Part shown: positions 1 to 11,309 of the stretch, one piece after another | Layout of the letters: every line of letters starts with the position of its first letter | Position numbering within the stretch: the first letter of the stretch is position 1 | From: Haematobia irritans | Taxonomy: Eukaryota; Arthropoda; Insecta; Diptera; Muscidae | Assembly: GCF_050003625.1 (NCBI RefSeq) | Contig: NC_134399.1 | Location: 222,078,975 to 222,142,974 of the forward strand | Direction of reading: 5' to 3' | DNA length: 64,000 nt | Translations under genes and position numbers: made by a program | The notes under the pieces: model-generated | The model's database searches: none | Seen by the model: the letters and a program-made list of their open reading frames with translations, nothing else | What the model was told of the DNA's origin: nothing

Positions 1-790
1 TCCATAATTATATATAGCCCCCATATAAACCGATCCCCAGATTTGGCTTGCGGAGCCTCAAAGAGAAGCAAATTTTATCCGATCCGGCTGAAATTCGGTA
101 CATGATGTTGGTATATGGTCCCTAACAACCATGCATAAATTGGTCCACATCGGTCCATAATTATATATAGCCCCCATATAAACCGATCCCCAGATTTGGC
201 TTGCGGAGCCTAAAAGAGAAGCAAATTTCATCCGATCCGGCTGAAATTTGGTACATGGTGTTGGTATATGGTCTCTAACAACCATGCAAAAATTGATCCA
301 CATCGGTTCATAATTATATATAGCCCCCATATAAACCGATTTGGCTTGCGGAGCCTCAAAGAGAAGAAAATTTCATCCGATCCGGCCGAAATTTTGTATA
401 TGGTCTCTAACAACCATGCAAATATTGGTCCATATCGGTCCTTAATTATATATAGCCCCCATATGAACCGATTCCCAGATATGGCTTGTGGAGCCTCTAA
501 GAGAAGCATATTTCATCCGATCCGGCTGAAATTTGGTACATGGTGTTGGTATATGGTCTCTAACAATCATGCAAAAATTGGTCCACATCGGTCCATAATT
601 ATGTATAGCCCCCATATAAACCGATCCCCAGATTTGGGTTCCGGAGCCTCAAAGAGAAGCAAATTTCATCCGATCCGCCTGAAATTTGGTACATGATATT
701 GGTATATGGTCTCTAACAACCATGCAAAAATTGGTCCACATCGGTTCATAATTATATATAGCCCCCATATGAATCGATCCCCAGATTTGG
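1..790 (+). repeat. ~153-bp tandem repeat array (Helentron core), about 5.5 units
   Basis: Units start with CCATAATTATATATAGCCCC near positions 2, 154, 307, 440, 593 and 746. Spacing is about 153 bp except for one unit with a ~20-bp deletion. Each carries 'CCGATCCCCAGATTTGG' and 'CATCCGATCCGGCTGAAATT' boxes. The same unit recurs at 6.8-7.8 kb. Partial open frames here are by-products of a repeat length divisible by three. Confidence 0.9.
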
Positions 791-839
791 CTTGCGGTTC
801 ATAATCATGGTTGCCACTCGAGCCAAAAATAATCTACCA

Positions 840-990
840 AGATTTTATTTCTATAGAAAATTTTATCAAAAGTTTATTTCTATAGAAAATTTTGTGAAAA
901 TTTTATTTCTATAGAAAATTTTGTTAAAATTTTATTTCTGTAGAAAATTTTGTCAAAATTTTATGTCTACTTTGTCAAACTGAATTATAT
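840..990 (+). repeat. 29-bp AT-rich minisatellite, short array
   Basis: There are about five copies of a unit containing TTTCTATAGAAAATTTTGTC. The array is preceded at 809-837 by a leader (GGTTGCCACTCGAGCC, then AAAAATAATCT) that also precedes the 55.4-kb array. Confidence 0.85.
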
Positions 991-1434
991 ACGTATTGGA
1001 TCGATCTTTTTTGATTTAATATATACCACGTATTGTAAGTCCATACGTGCTGTATATACTTGTTTAATTTAATATATACCACGTATGGACTTACTTACAA
1101 TTTAGAAGATGGTGTTAGGAGGTTTTAAGATACCTTGCCATCGGCAAGCGTTACCGCAACTTAAGTAATTCGATTGTGGATGGCAGTGTTTAGAAGAAGT
1201 TTCTACGTAATCCATGATGGAGGGTACATAAGCTTCGGCCTGGCCGAACTTACGGCCGTATATACTTGTTTTTTCTTTAGTATCCTCTTCCGAATCATAT
1301 TTTACTTAGGTCAGGCTCACTTAGACTATTCAGTCCATTGTGATACCACATTAGTAAACTTCTCTCTCATATTTTACTAACTACACAAATTAGTAGTGTT
1401 GCCATAGCCAAAATTTTTATTTAGAAAATATATA

Positions 1435-1862
1435 AAGTGCACTCGCGGTTACGTGAACTAATTAAAACCAACCGAGTTCACGTTAGCGAACTTCAGCGAA
1501 TTTCAGAACAAAACATAGCCATATTCGGGAGGTTTACACGTTCTAGCGTGATAGTCTTTTATTTTTGTTATTAGTAATATTAAAAACTTAATTTAATTTC
1601 ATGAACAAATCTAAAAAAGAGATCGGAAAAATATCAGTGGGTATGGAATTATAAATCAATGTAAAGTAATAATTAAAATTCACAAAAAAAAAAACAAACT
1701 AGTTCACTAAAAAAACAGTATGTCTATCTGAAATTGTATTTGGCATTGTGAATCTGCATTTAACCTCAAATTTCATGTTTTTCAGCGTTACGGAGTAGTT
1801 AGTGTATGAAAAAGCGTGTTCACGTTAATCAGTGTTCACGTTACGTTACCGCGAGTGCACTG
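1435..1862. mobile_element. MITE with TA target duplication, ~428 bp
   Basis: Terminal inverted repeats read AGTGCACTCGCGGTTACGTG on the left (1436-1455) and the same motif with a 5-bp internal duplication on the right (1834-1862). TA dinucleotides flank at 1433-1434 and 1863-1864. There is no coding capacity. A TA target fits the Tc1/mariner superfamily; the family itself is not recognised. Confidence 0.75.
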
Positions 1863-1987
1863 TATATATGAAAATGAACTTTTATACCTAAGGAAAACAT
1901 TAAATGGAACTGAAACAATGAAATGGTAAGGAATTATATGTGTCACATAAAGAAAATTAAAATGTAAAAAGGAGATATTTCGATGAT

Positions 1988-2230
1988 AAGGTGGGTACTA
2001 TGTTCGGTTTTCGAGTTGAAAATCACTTTATTTTCGCCATTACTTTTTCTAAAATAATCAGAATTATGAATGAAAACACATATATTCCTGTAAAGTCTTG
2101 TCGAAACCTAGAGGAACATGAAACTGTACATTAATTTAGTTAATCTATCTGCATTATATTGAACTGTTTTAATAAAGTTACCGCGAAAATTTCAACGCGA
2201 AAAGCGAACATAGTACTTGCCTTTAGGTTG
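1988..2230. mobile_element. MITE with imperfect ~50-bp inverted repeats, ~240 bp
   Basis: The left end has GTACTATGTTCGGTTTTCGA followed by a GTTGAAAAT block. The right end carries the inverse, GCGAACATAGTACTTGCC (about 2206-2223). A single terminus of the same family is at 46765-46826. Confidence 0.6.
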
Positions 2231-2465
2231 AAAAAGTTATTATAACTTTACACATAAGTATGCTCTTGTATTTAATATAAATTATATATGTAGAAGAATT
2301 TACAAATTACTCGCTTCATATTATTCTAAATGTATAAATTACAAACAAAAAAGCAAAATACTGATTGTAATAAAATGCCTCATTTCCTAACTACAGTCGA
2401 AGCTCGGTTTAACGAATATACCATTTAGCGAAAATCCAATTTAACGAACGTCTAAATTCTTAACA

Positions 2466-2702
2466 TTGAGTATTCTAAATAACGAACGGTTGGACAAAAT
2501 TTACATTCGATTTAACGAAAACGCCTTTAATTTTAACAAAATAAACAACAAAAAATCAGTAATATTTGTCGATTGTGAGAATGACTTAACTCCTTCGGAA
2601 ATGTCCACAAAGTATGGCATTTCCAAGATGTTTAGATTTCATCAAATCGATCAAATGTTTGGAAAAACATATTTAATGGCCGGTAATATTTGTCGATTGT
2701 GA
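2466..2702 (+). pseudogene. relic of pogo-type transposase N-terminus
   Basis: This is a 78-codon open stretch inside the pogo-like element. The segment DLTPSEMSTKYGISK resembles the CENP-B/Psq-type helix-turn-helix of pogo transposases ('...EIA.KYGIS.ST...'). The frame is broken by the 124-bp tandem duplication starting at about 2683, since 124 is not a multiple of three. No catalytic domain follows. Confidence 0.45.
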
Positions 2703-2806
2703 GAATGACTTAACTCCTTCGGAAATGTCCACAAAGTATGGCATTTCCAAGATGTTTAGATTTCATCAAATCGATCAAATGTTTGGAAAAACATATTTAA
2801 TGGCCG
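2559..2806 (+). repeat. 124-bp tandem duplication
   Basis: Positions 2559-2682 are repeated almost exactly at 2683-2806 (both start GTAATATTTGTCGATTGTG and end near ATTTAATGGCCG). Near-identity implies a recent event relative to the decayed element around it. Confidence 0.9.
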
Positions 2807-3244
2807 GGTAAAGTTATGTTAGATAAAGTGGTAGATCCGCTACGGGAAATGGATCTACCCCAGAACCGGTACATGACTACTTCCTGGTGTGAATGAACCA
2901 GTCCCAGTTCTGGTCTAAACGTATGCAAGGGCCGGTCACTTTAACACGGGTTTGTCATTGACGGTGTAAATTTACACTGCATGACACGGCTTAGACACAT
3001 TCCAAAAGACATGACCTGGAAGAACTTAGTGGGACTAGACAGGTCCTCGTGACCCAGTCTGGGACAAACCCTTACGGACCGGTATTATTTTGTGTAGCCC
3101 AATTGCACCAGAAAGGAAAATCTTTTGGAATATGTTGACCTATAGGTAAAAGTCTAGATCCAATAAGATTTTAAAATCAAGAGAGTATAGAAATGAATGA
3201 ATTTTATTATCGCCTGTTGGACTGGTGGTGAATTTTTATCTTAT

Positions 3245-3395
3245 TAATGAGTGCTACCCGATTCTATATTTAGCTCAATGACAAGGAAACTCCTTCTTGT
3301 AGCTGAAGAGAAACTATGAAATACACAGGAATGTCAGCATCATTACTGAGAGGGATAAACTACCGCTGATAAACTTTTTTGGTGCTCGTTGAGAG
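3245..3395 (-). mobile_element. old tRNA-derived SINE fragment
   Basis: ATGAGTGCTACCCGATTCTA, AGCTCAATGACAAGGAAACT, and further right ATTACTGAGAGGGATAA and ACCGCTGATAAAC, correspond in reverse to the body and 3' part of the SINE seen at 57.2-57.4 kb. The tRNA head is unrecognisable. The fragment is inserted in the pogo-like element. Confidence 0.5.
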
Positions 3396-4071
3396 TACAC
3401 TCAAAGAAGCGTTGAGAGTACACTCAAAGAAGAGTTTTCTTTTGAGAGGAACGCAATTTTAGACAAGCGAAGTTTTCATTTGACAAAAAAAAAATCCTTA
3501 AAAGCAAATTAAAAAGTTTAGTGACAATCGTTAAATTGGGGTTATTTGCTCTAGAAGAAATCAGTTTACAAGAGAGGAGAATTTCGTTTGTCTAAAAGTT
3601 CGTTCCGGAGGAAAGTATTTTATTTTTTGCTTCTTTCAAGAGCAACAAAGTAATGATGTATGTAGGACGTTTTAGGACGATGTTACTATGAACACTACCT
3701 AGCCTGGCCCATCTTGAAACCGGGGACTGGAAACAAACTAGGGAATTCGTCTAAGAACTTAGAGCACACATCAAGGTAAATATTGACATGGGCGTACATA
3801 GGTCCTCATGAGACAGCGAATCTTGGATCTCCTTTTCAATCTAAACTAACCTGGATATATTAAAGTCCATCAGTTTTTAAGGATTATTTAAAGTAGTATT
3901 TTTAAGTGCCTCTGTAGTTTTCCAAATGCTTATGAATTTTTACTCATCTGGTAAAAAACTACGATTTTCAAAAAAATTTAACATTTTATATTCCCGTTCG
4001 TTTTAACGAATTTTTCTAAATAACGAATGGGCCTGACAATATATCGTTCGTTAAACCGAGCTTCGACTGTA

Positions 4072-5170
4072 TTATCAAATCAACTTAATACCAACAGTGT
4101 GAGAATAGAATTGCTACACCAATATTTCCCCACAAGCGCAAAGAATAACAACATTATCACCATCATCATCGATGCAGGCCAGAACTTTGGTGTCATCTAT
4201 TTTTAGAAATGAGTTTATTTTTAAAAACATTCAAGAACAAACAGCAAATACATACACGCACACACACACAGTATCACACAACGCCATAGCAACAAGAACA
4301 ACGACAGCTTCCATAGTTTGGCACAACAGCGAGCGATTACAAAAATAAATATAACTGACATTTGTAGTTGTTGTCGTTGTTGTTGTTGGCCATGCAACCT
4401 ATTTCAAAAACTTTGCAACAACATTAAAAAGCTCCAACTCAATGGGATACAAAAAAGTGCATGTCCATCACACACAAACATGCAATCGCTCTATGAGAGT
4501 TTCAACGACACGAATACTCGTACTGCAACTCAACACAAAACAACTCAGTCATAGTTCAAGGAGACCTGTTGGATATTCAAAAAAAAAAAAACACTAATAA
4601 AATCCAACAACAACAGTAAAGCTATATGTGATATTGAATGAAAAATTAAATTGATGGAAGAAATTCCCGCACACACTCACACTCATACATATATGCGAAC
4701 AGTGTCGTTAAAAGTATTTCATAGGCATCTCCTATGAATGTCTATGAACTGGGTTTATACTCATACGTATGGAACATACATACATAACAGTTCAAAGTTA
4801 AATAATAGGCGACCGAAATTTGTAGTTAGATGCTCGATAACTCTATCATGAGTTTTTTCATCTGCATCTCAATTTGGCCACAGCTTTACATACATTTATA
4901 TGTCAAATGAGAAAAAATGTCTGTTATGGGGAAAAATAAACAACATAACACCGCATTGGACGTTGGTATGTCGCAATTGCATACGTCAGCAAGAGTCAAG
5001 GGTCATAGGAAATAAATACAAAAAATTTACCTTTTTCATTGAGTTTCAAATAGTTTATAAAATACTTCTGCATTTGTTTTTATACATGAAAAAATAATGT
5101 TTTTAGGTGAAATGTTTCATTTTCTTATAATAATAAATAATGTTGTGTTTTGCGTTTGTTACTTTAATTG
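4072..5170. other. unique AT-rich stretch without supported gene
   Basis: A CA-rich tract (CACACACACACACAG near 4260-4273) and CAA-rich runs resemble fly 5'UTR-type sequence. No exon with splice signals and a recognisable protein could be supported. Confidence 0.5.
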
Positions 5171-6779
5171 AAACCAAGGCTGTGGAGTCGAGTCAATTTT
5201 GCTCGACTCCGGCTCCGACTCCAGCATTCCTTATTAGCCTCGACTCCGGAGTCGACTCCAGGTGGTGTACCTAAATCTCATTTTAACAGTATTCCAATTT
5301 TAATTTTAAGGTGTAGTGTTCCAAAAATAGACCGACCGATAAGTTTTCTATTTTGCCATATGTGTTTATATGTCCAAACGAACTTTTAATTTTTGATACG
5401 ACGACAAATCTCTGTATTTTAGGAATGTAAAGAACTCTACATTTTAATTTCAGGCCAATAAATTAAAATACGACACAAGACTATATAGAGACCACATCAA
5501 AATATGGGTAGATAACAACAATCTTCAGAATATGAATTTATAAAAATACAAATTTTCAAAAAATAATTAGGCTTCCAGATGGTATTGGTCTATATAGGCA
5601 TTTTATAAAAAAATAAATCTACATAAAAAAGAAAAATACACATAAATCAAAATGTCGGGCTAATCAGATAGCAAGTTTAGATGTTAAGAAATGTAATGTG
5701 TCGGATATATAAAACAAATATAAACTGTCATAAATTAGGGCGGGCGGAATTTCAAATAAGCACTACCATATAACAGATGACAGAAATAGTTGGACAGTTA
5801 CGAATATTGTTTTTATAGAAGTAAAATGGTGAAACATCGTTTTATAAATGGTCTATCAGTTATGGACATTAATTTAATGTAAAGAATTGCGAGTGACATT
5901 GATGAAACAAACTTTCTCCCAAAAGTCCGACTCAGATGGCACGTTGGACATCGGGTGTATATGGAGATTTCTCAAATAATTATATATCCATATACAAAAC
6001 CTGGGCCGACGGGAAATTTTGTGCAAATAACTCATAATTTCTGACAAATCTTATGAAAATTTTAGACCTGGAAAAATTTCTTAAAACAAATCGGAGATGG
6101 GTTTATATGTAGATGCTATATCACAAAATTGTTCGGTATGACCCATCTTCGAACTCAACATGCCTTCCAAAAATTCAGAACGTTAGGCTCTATATCATAT
6201 ATATCCTCTATATGCTATATATCCTTAAAATTGTACCTTTATCAAGAGTATATATAGGCTTAAAAATCGATAGTTTAATATGTTGAAAATTTATCAATAC
6301 CATACCATATTCTACTAAAATCTACTCTTTATATCACCGTGAAATTTCACCCATATAAATACACTTTGAATAGCCTAAAATCCAGTACTTCGTTTTACGT
6401 TGTTCGATTAAAACCTCCAATCGAATCTAATTTGTCGAAATATTTCTTTTGTTACAAAGATATGAAGTGTTTTTATACCCTCCACCATAGGATGGGGGTA
6501 TATTAACTTTGTCATTCCGTTTGTAACACATCGAAATATTGCTCTAAGACCCCATAAAGTATATATATTCTGGGTCGTGGTGAAATTCTGAGTCGATCTA
6601 AGCATGTCCGTCCGTCCGTCCGTCTGTCCGTCTGTCCGGCTGTCCGTCCGTCTGTGGAAATCACGCTAACTTCCGAACGAAACTAGCTATCGACTTGAAA
6701 CTTCGCACAAGTAGTTGTTATTGATGTAGGTCGGATGGTATTGAAAATGGGCCATATCGGCCCACGTTTACGTATAGCC

Positions 6780-7800
6780 CCCATATAAACCGATCCCCAA
6801 ATTTGGCTTGCGGAGCCTTCCGGAGCAGCAAAATTCATCCGATCCGGTTGAAATTTGGTACGTGGTCTAAGTATACGGTCTCTAACAACCATGCAAAAAT
6901 TGGTCCATATCGGTCCATAATTATATATAGCCCCCATATAAACCGATCCCCAGATTTGACCTCCGGAGCCTCTTGGAGGGGCAAAATTCATCCGATCCGG
7001 TTGAAATTTGGCACCTGATGTTAGTATACGGTCTCTAACAACCATGCCAAAATTGGTCCATATCGGTCCATAAATATATATAGCTCCCATATAAACTGAT
7101 CCCCAGATTTGACCTCCGGAGCCTCTTGGAGGAGCAAACTTCATCCTACCCGATTGAAATTTGGTACGTGGTGTTAGTATATGGTCTCTAACAACCATGC
7201 AAAAACTGGTCCATATCGGTCCATAATTATATATAGCTCCCATATAAACCGATCCCCAGATTTGACCTCCGGAGCCTCTTGGAGGGGCAAAATTCATCCG
7301 ATCCGTTTGAAATTGGGTACCTGATGTTAGTATACGGTCTCTAACAAGCATGCAAAAATTGGTCCATATCGGTCCATAATTATATATAGCTCCCATATAA
7401 ACCGATCCCCAGATTTGAACTCTGGAGCCTCTTGGATGAGCAAAATTCATCCGATCCAATTGAAATGTAGTACGTGGTGTTAGTATATGGTCTCTAACAA
7501 CCATGCAAAAATTGGTCCATGTCGGTCCATAATTATATATAGCTCCCATATAAACCGATCCCCAGATTTGAACTCTGGAGCCTCTTGGATGAGCAAAATT
7601 CATCCGATCCAATTGAAATTTAGTACGTGGTGTTAGTATATGGTCTCTAACAACCATGCAAAAATTGGTCCATATCGGTCCATAATTATATATAGCTCCC
7701 ATATAAACCGATCCCCAGATTTGACCTCCGGAGCCTCTTGGAGGAGCAAAAGTCATCCGATGCGGTTGAAATTTGGTACATTTCGTTAGTATATGGCCTC
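6780..7800 (+). repeat. 153-bp tandem repeat (Helentron core), ~6.5 units
   Basis: The box CCATAATTATATATAGC recurs at 7221, 7374, 7527 and 7680 with a spacing of exactly 153 bp. Because 153 is 51 codons and the unit lacks stops in one minus-strand frame, an open frame of 389 codons spans 6683-7852. I do not consider it a gene. Confidence 0.9.
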
Positions 7801-7827
7801 TAACAGCCATGTAAAAATTGTCAAATT

Positions 7828-8232
7828 TTATTACTATAGAAAGTTTTGTCAAAATTTCATTTCTATAGAAAGTTTTGTAAAAAGTTTATTTCTATAGCAA
7901 TGTTTGTCAACATTTTATTTCCATAGAAAATTTTGTCAAAATTTTATTTCTATAGAAAATTTTGTAACAAATTTATTTCTGTAGAAAATTTTGTCAACAT
8001 TTTATTTCTATAAACAATTTTGTCAACATTTTATTTCTATAGAAAATTTTGTCAACATTTTATTTCTATAGAAAATTTTGTCAAAATTTTATTGCTATAG
8101 AAAATTTTGTCAACATTTTACTTTCATAGAAAATTTTGTCAACATTTTATTTCTATAGAAAATTTTGTCAAGTTTTTATTTCTATAGAAAATTTTGTCAA
8201 AATTTTATTTCTATAGAAAATTTTGTCAGACT
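7828..8232 (+). repeat. 29-bp AT-rich minisatellite inside the Helentron
   Basis: About 14 units contain TTTCTATAGAAAATTTTGTC with scattered substitutions. The array lies between the 153-bp core and the unique 3' tail, the same position as in copy 1. Confidence 0.9.
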
Positions 8233-8685
8233 GAATTATATACGTATTTAATCGGCCTTTTTTTTGTTTAATATATACCCCTTATGGACTAACTTACAAT
8301 TTAGAAGACAGTGTTAAAAAGTTTTACGATACCTTGCCATCGGCAAGTGTTATCGCAACCCAAGTAATTCGATTGTGGATGACAGCCTTTAGTAGAAGTT
8401 CCTACGCAATCCATGGTGGAGGGTACATAAGATTCGGCCTGGCCGAACTTACGGCCGTATATACTTGTTCAAATTTCGTTTCGCCGGAGTCGGAGTCGAG
8501 CAAAATTTATACGACTCCGGCTCCGACTCCAGCAAAATTTTCAGACTCAGACTCCGACTCCACAGACCTGATAAAAACACAAATGAAAGTATTCCTCTCC
8601 GAATAAAATATACTTCAAATTTTATAAAAATACGATGTTGACAAAATTTTCTATAGAAATAAAATTTTGACAAAATTTTCTATAA

Positions 8686-9202
8686 AAGCAAACCCCAAAG
8701 AAAACAGTCCAACGGTGTCAAATCACATGATCTTGGCGGCCAATTGACATCGCCATTACGTGAGATAACACTCATCATTGATTTTGTTGCGCAAAAGAGC
8801 CATTGTTCCGTTAGCTGTGTGGCAAGTGGTACCGTCCTGCTGAAACCACATATCGTCCACATCCATATCTTCCAATTCGGGCCATAAAAAGTTCGTTATC
8901 ATCTCACGATAGCGAACACCATTCACAGTAACTGCCTGACCGGCCTCATTTTGGAAAAAATACGGCCCGATGATGCCGCCAGCCCATAAACCGCACCAAA
9001 CAGTCACTCTTTGTGGGTGCATTGGTTTTTCGACAACCACTCTTGGTTTCTCATTCGCCCAAATGCGGCAATTCTGTTTATTGACGAATCCACTGAGGTG
9101 AAAATGTGCCTCATCACTGAAGATGATTTTCTTCGAAAATTGATCATCCGCTGTTGACATTTCTTGGAACCATTCTGCCCATTCACGACGTCCATGGTTC
9201 AA
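8686..9202 (-). pseudogene. mariner/Tc1-superfamily transposase fragment, frameshifted and truncated at both ends
   Basis: The minus strand encodes the catalytic core of an insect Tc1/mariner-superfamily transposase. The first Asp lies in FSDEAHFHLSGFVNKQNCRI (~9060-9130), the second in WFQQDGTTCHTA (~8836), and the third in PPRSCDLTPLDCFLWG (~8724). The second and third acidic residues are about 36 residues apart but in different frames, so there is a 1-nt-type frameshift near 8780. The N-terminal DNA-binding part is missing. The C-terminus runs directly into 29-bp minisatellite sequence at ~8685. The fragment is dead; I do not name the subfamily. Confidence 0.85.
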
Positions 9203-9351
9203 ATTGAGTAAGTCTGAAATAGAGAAATGTCAAATAAAATTCGGAAAAAACTTGGCGTTTAGGTTCACATTCAACATCGGCCCTTACAATTTAACCACCC
9301 TATATAATCTATAGACTTAAAATTTAAGTCGGCTAATGCCCTGGGATGGTA

Positions 9352-10003
9352 CACAGTGTGGCGCAGGGTATAAATATGGGAAACATTTTAATCTTCGCAA
9401 CTTCGCAAAAGTGTATTTGTGATTTATCGGTCGATAGATATGTATTAGAAATAAAGGAAAATTTGAGTCACTTTTACAAGTTTTCGACTTAGCAGTGGCA
9501 ATTTTATAAGGAAAATGTGGGTATTTTGGTCATTTTTGCCCAAATCGGAAAAGCATATATATGGAAGCTATATAGAAATCTGAACCGATTTCAACCAAAT
9601 TTGACATGCATACTTAGTATTTTAATTTTACACCTTGTGCAAAATTTCACGTAAATCGGACTACAACTTTGAACTCTGTGGTCATATGACGGAAAATCGG
9701 GCGAAAGATATATATGGGAGCTATCTCTAAATCTGAACCGATTTCTTCCAAAATCAAAAGGGCTCTATTCTGACCCAAAACAGGAACTTGTGCCAAATTT
9801 GAAGGCGATTGGACTTAAACTGCGACCTAGACTTAAATCACAAAATGTGACGGACGGACAGACGGACATGGCTAGATAGACTCAGGAACCCACCCTGAGC
9901 ATTATTGCCAAAGACACCATGTGTCTATCTCGTCTCCTTCTGGGCGTTGCAAATATATGCACTAACTTATAATACCCTGTTCCACAGTGTGGAGCAGGGT
10001 ATA
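9352..10003. repeat. dispersed fly repeat with terminal hairpin and direct-repeat ends
   Basis: CACAGTGTGGCGCAGGGTAT (9352-9371) recurs as CACAGTGTGGAGCAGGGTAT at 9983-10002. The right end forms a hairpin, ACCCTG...CAGGGT (9974-10000). The interior has 'GAACCGATTTC' and 'GGACGGACAGACGGACATGG' boxes common in fly interspersed repeats. Nothing coding is seen. Confidence 0.55.
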
Positions 10004-10004
10004 A

Positions 10005-10583
10005 AAAGCATGTCTGGTTCCAAAGATTTTGTCTTTACTTTAAAAATTTTGGTACTGATTCCGAGACAAAGAAGCGGAGAATACAAGTAAGGATACTTTT
10101 AATTCACAATTCTTTTTTAAATTTGAGTTTTGTGTACTTGTTTCTAGGAAGCAAATTTTAATTTTTCGCTTTTTAAGATTTGTTTCTTCGTATGCCATTA
10201 AAGACCTTTAAAGGCGAGTTAACGACAACTTTATTTCCCAAATTAAGAATTGACTTCCAGTATAAATTATGATATGTTTCAAGTAAAAAACTTATTTAAA
10301 ATAAAGTTTTGAAAAACATGTCCTATATTTGAACGATTTTTTGCTTTGTAGTCAAGATGCAAAAAGACAACAAATTTAAAGACAATTTCATTAAATTTAA
10401 AGAGTTTTCTGTATTATTAAAGTCAAGTTGACCCTAGCTCAAATAAGGACAATATGACTTCATTGAAAAGTTTATCGACTTTTGGACAAGGAAAAAAACT
10501 TTATATTAGAGAAATGTGTCTTTTATGCATTTGTATTTTAAAAACATGAAATCTTTGACCTCACGACAAAATTTTGTTCAGTG
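10005..10583 (+). mobile_element. MITE 'CACTGAAAAAAA' family, copy 1 (5' end truncated)
   Basis: The body starting GGTTCCAAAGATTTTGTC matches the complete copy at 11310-11900. The right terminus is GTTCAGTG at 10576-10583, followed by TA. Confidence 0.7.
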
Positions 10584-11309
10584 TATTGAATATTATTTAA
10601 CTTCCAAATTGTAGTTTTTTGAATTTTTGATCAAAATTTGATTTTCATTTTTGACTATAGATCTCTCAGAAGTACTACATATTTTCCGGAAAAAAAATTA
10701 TTTTTAAAAAAATACCGTTATGATGTTCTAATTGCAAGAAACTTGATTTCATAGAATTCGGAAAAATTTAAGACGTAACAATTTTTTTCTTGTTGTATCT
10801 TAAAAGATAAACCAAAAAATTTTCTTCCTGGGTGCTTCACTATTTTTTTGTGATTCTTCGTTTGTCAGTTATTAGCTGTCACATTTACTCCCGCAAAAAG
10901 TGAACCCATTAAAGAAAATTTAAGTTTATATTAGAAAATTTTAACTAAAATATTTCAGTAATTACAACATGATACAAATTAGTTAAAAATTTTTGTCAAA
11001 TTGAAGAAAATTTATTAAAAATAAAATTTTTTTCTTTGACCTCACGACAAAATTTTTTTCAGTGTAGTGAATATTATTTAACTTCCAAATTGTAGTTTTT
11101 TGAATTTTTGATCAAAATTTGATTTTCATTTTTGACTATAGATCTCTCAGAAGTACTACATATTTTCCGAAAAAAAAAATTATTTTTAAAAATACCGTTA
11201 TGGTGTTCTAATTGCAAGAAACTTGATTTCATAGAATTCGGAAAAAATGTAAGACGTAACAATTTTTTTCTTGTTGTATCTTGTATCTTCTCTACTTGCA
11301 TCGAAACTA

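Larger units (their letters stand above)
1..1268 (+). mobile_element. Helentron/DINE-1-like non-autonomous element, copy 1 (5' part outside window)
   Basis: The right end matches the complete copy at 6474-8467. It has a core of ~153-bp tandem repeats (1-790), a short run of 29-bp AT-rich repeats (840-990), a ~270-bp unique tail, a subterminal box ATGATGGAGGGTA (1214-1226), a 7-bp-stem hairpin TTCGGCCTGGCCGAA (1234-1248) and a terminal CTTG (1265-1268). A subterminal inverted repeat, a tandem core and a 3' hairpin 15-20 nt before the end are the known architecture of DINE-1/HINE elements, which are non-autonomous Helentrons moved by rolling-circle transposition. No coding capacity is expected. 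The assignment to Helentrons is inferred from structure. Confidence 0.7.
2394..4069. mobile_element. pogo-like DNA transposon, decayed, 1,676 bp with 23-bp perfect TIRs and TA target
   Basis: The left terminus CAGTCGAAGCTCGGTTTAAC (from 2394) is matched perfectly by the inverse at 4047-4069. TA lies at 2392-2393 and 4070-4071. The pogo/Tigger family is known for TA targets and for CAG-starting TIRs of this style containing 'CTCGGTTTAACGAA'. The interior contains a short helix-turn-helix-like coding relic, a 124-bp internal tandem duplication and an old SINE, so the copy is dead. Family assignment rests on the TIR and the DNA-binding relic; no DDE domain is visible. Confidence 0.7.
6474..8467 (+). 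mobile_element. complete Helentron/DINE-1-like (HINE) element, ~2 kb
   Basis: The 5' end holds TATACCCTCCACCAT (6474-6488). Its 13-bp core TACCCTCCACCAT is perfectly inverted at 8413-8425, giving subterminal inverted repeats. Then follow a GTCCGTCC-rich run (6607-6655), ~6.5 units of a 153-bp repeat, a 29-bp minisatellite, a unique tail, a perfect hairpin TTCGGCCTGGCCGAA (8433-8447) and a terminal CTTG (8464-8467). Comparison with the uninterrupted copy at 26.6 kb shows insertion into a run of T's with no target duplication beyond T. This is what is known for Helentrons, which insert between two T's. It encodes no Rep/helicase and is non-autonomous. Confidence 0.8.
5174..8570. mobile_element. 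'GAGTCG' transposon-like element, interrupted by a Helentron at 6474-8467
   Basis: Both ends are made of GAGTCG/CGACTC-rich boxes: left CAAGGCTGTGGAGTCGAG (from 5175), right CTCCGACTCCACAGACCTG (8552-8570). The right terminus read inwards, CAGGTCTGTGGAGTCGG, matches the end of a second copy at 26560 (CAGGGATGTGGAGTCGG). The internal sequence 5625-6473 aligns in reverse with the 26.6-27.5 kb copy, which lacks the Helentron. The shared GC-rich termini suggest a TIR element, but no target duplication is clear and the superfamily is not assigned. Confidence 0.6.

Noticed and set aside
4318..4554. 78-codon frame with Cys-rich start
   Set aside because: Low-complexity CAA/TGT repeats, no domain, no splice or promoter context.
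8334..8606. Acidic 'SDSDS' tail of a + strand frame
   Set aside because: It is a translation of Helentron tail plus CGACTC repeats; no gene.
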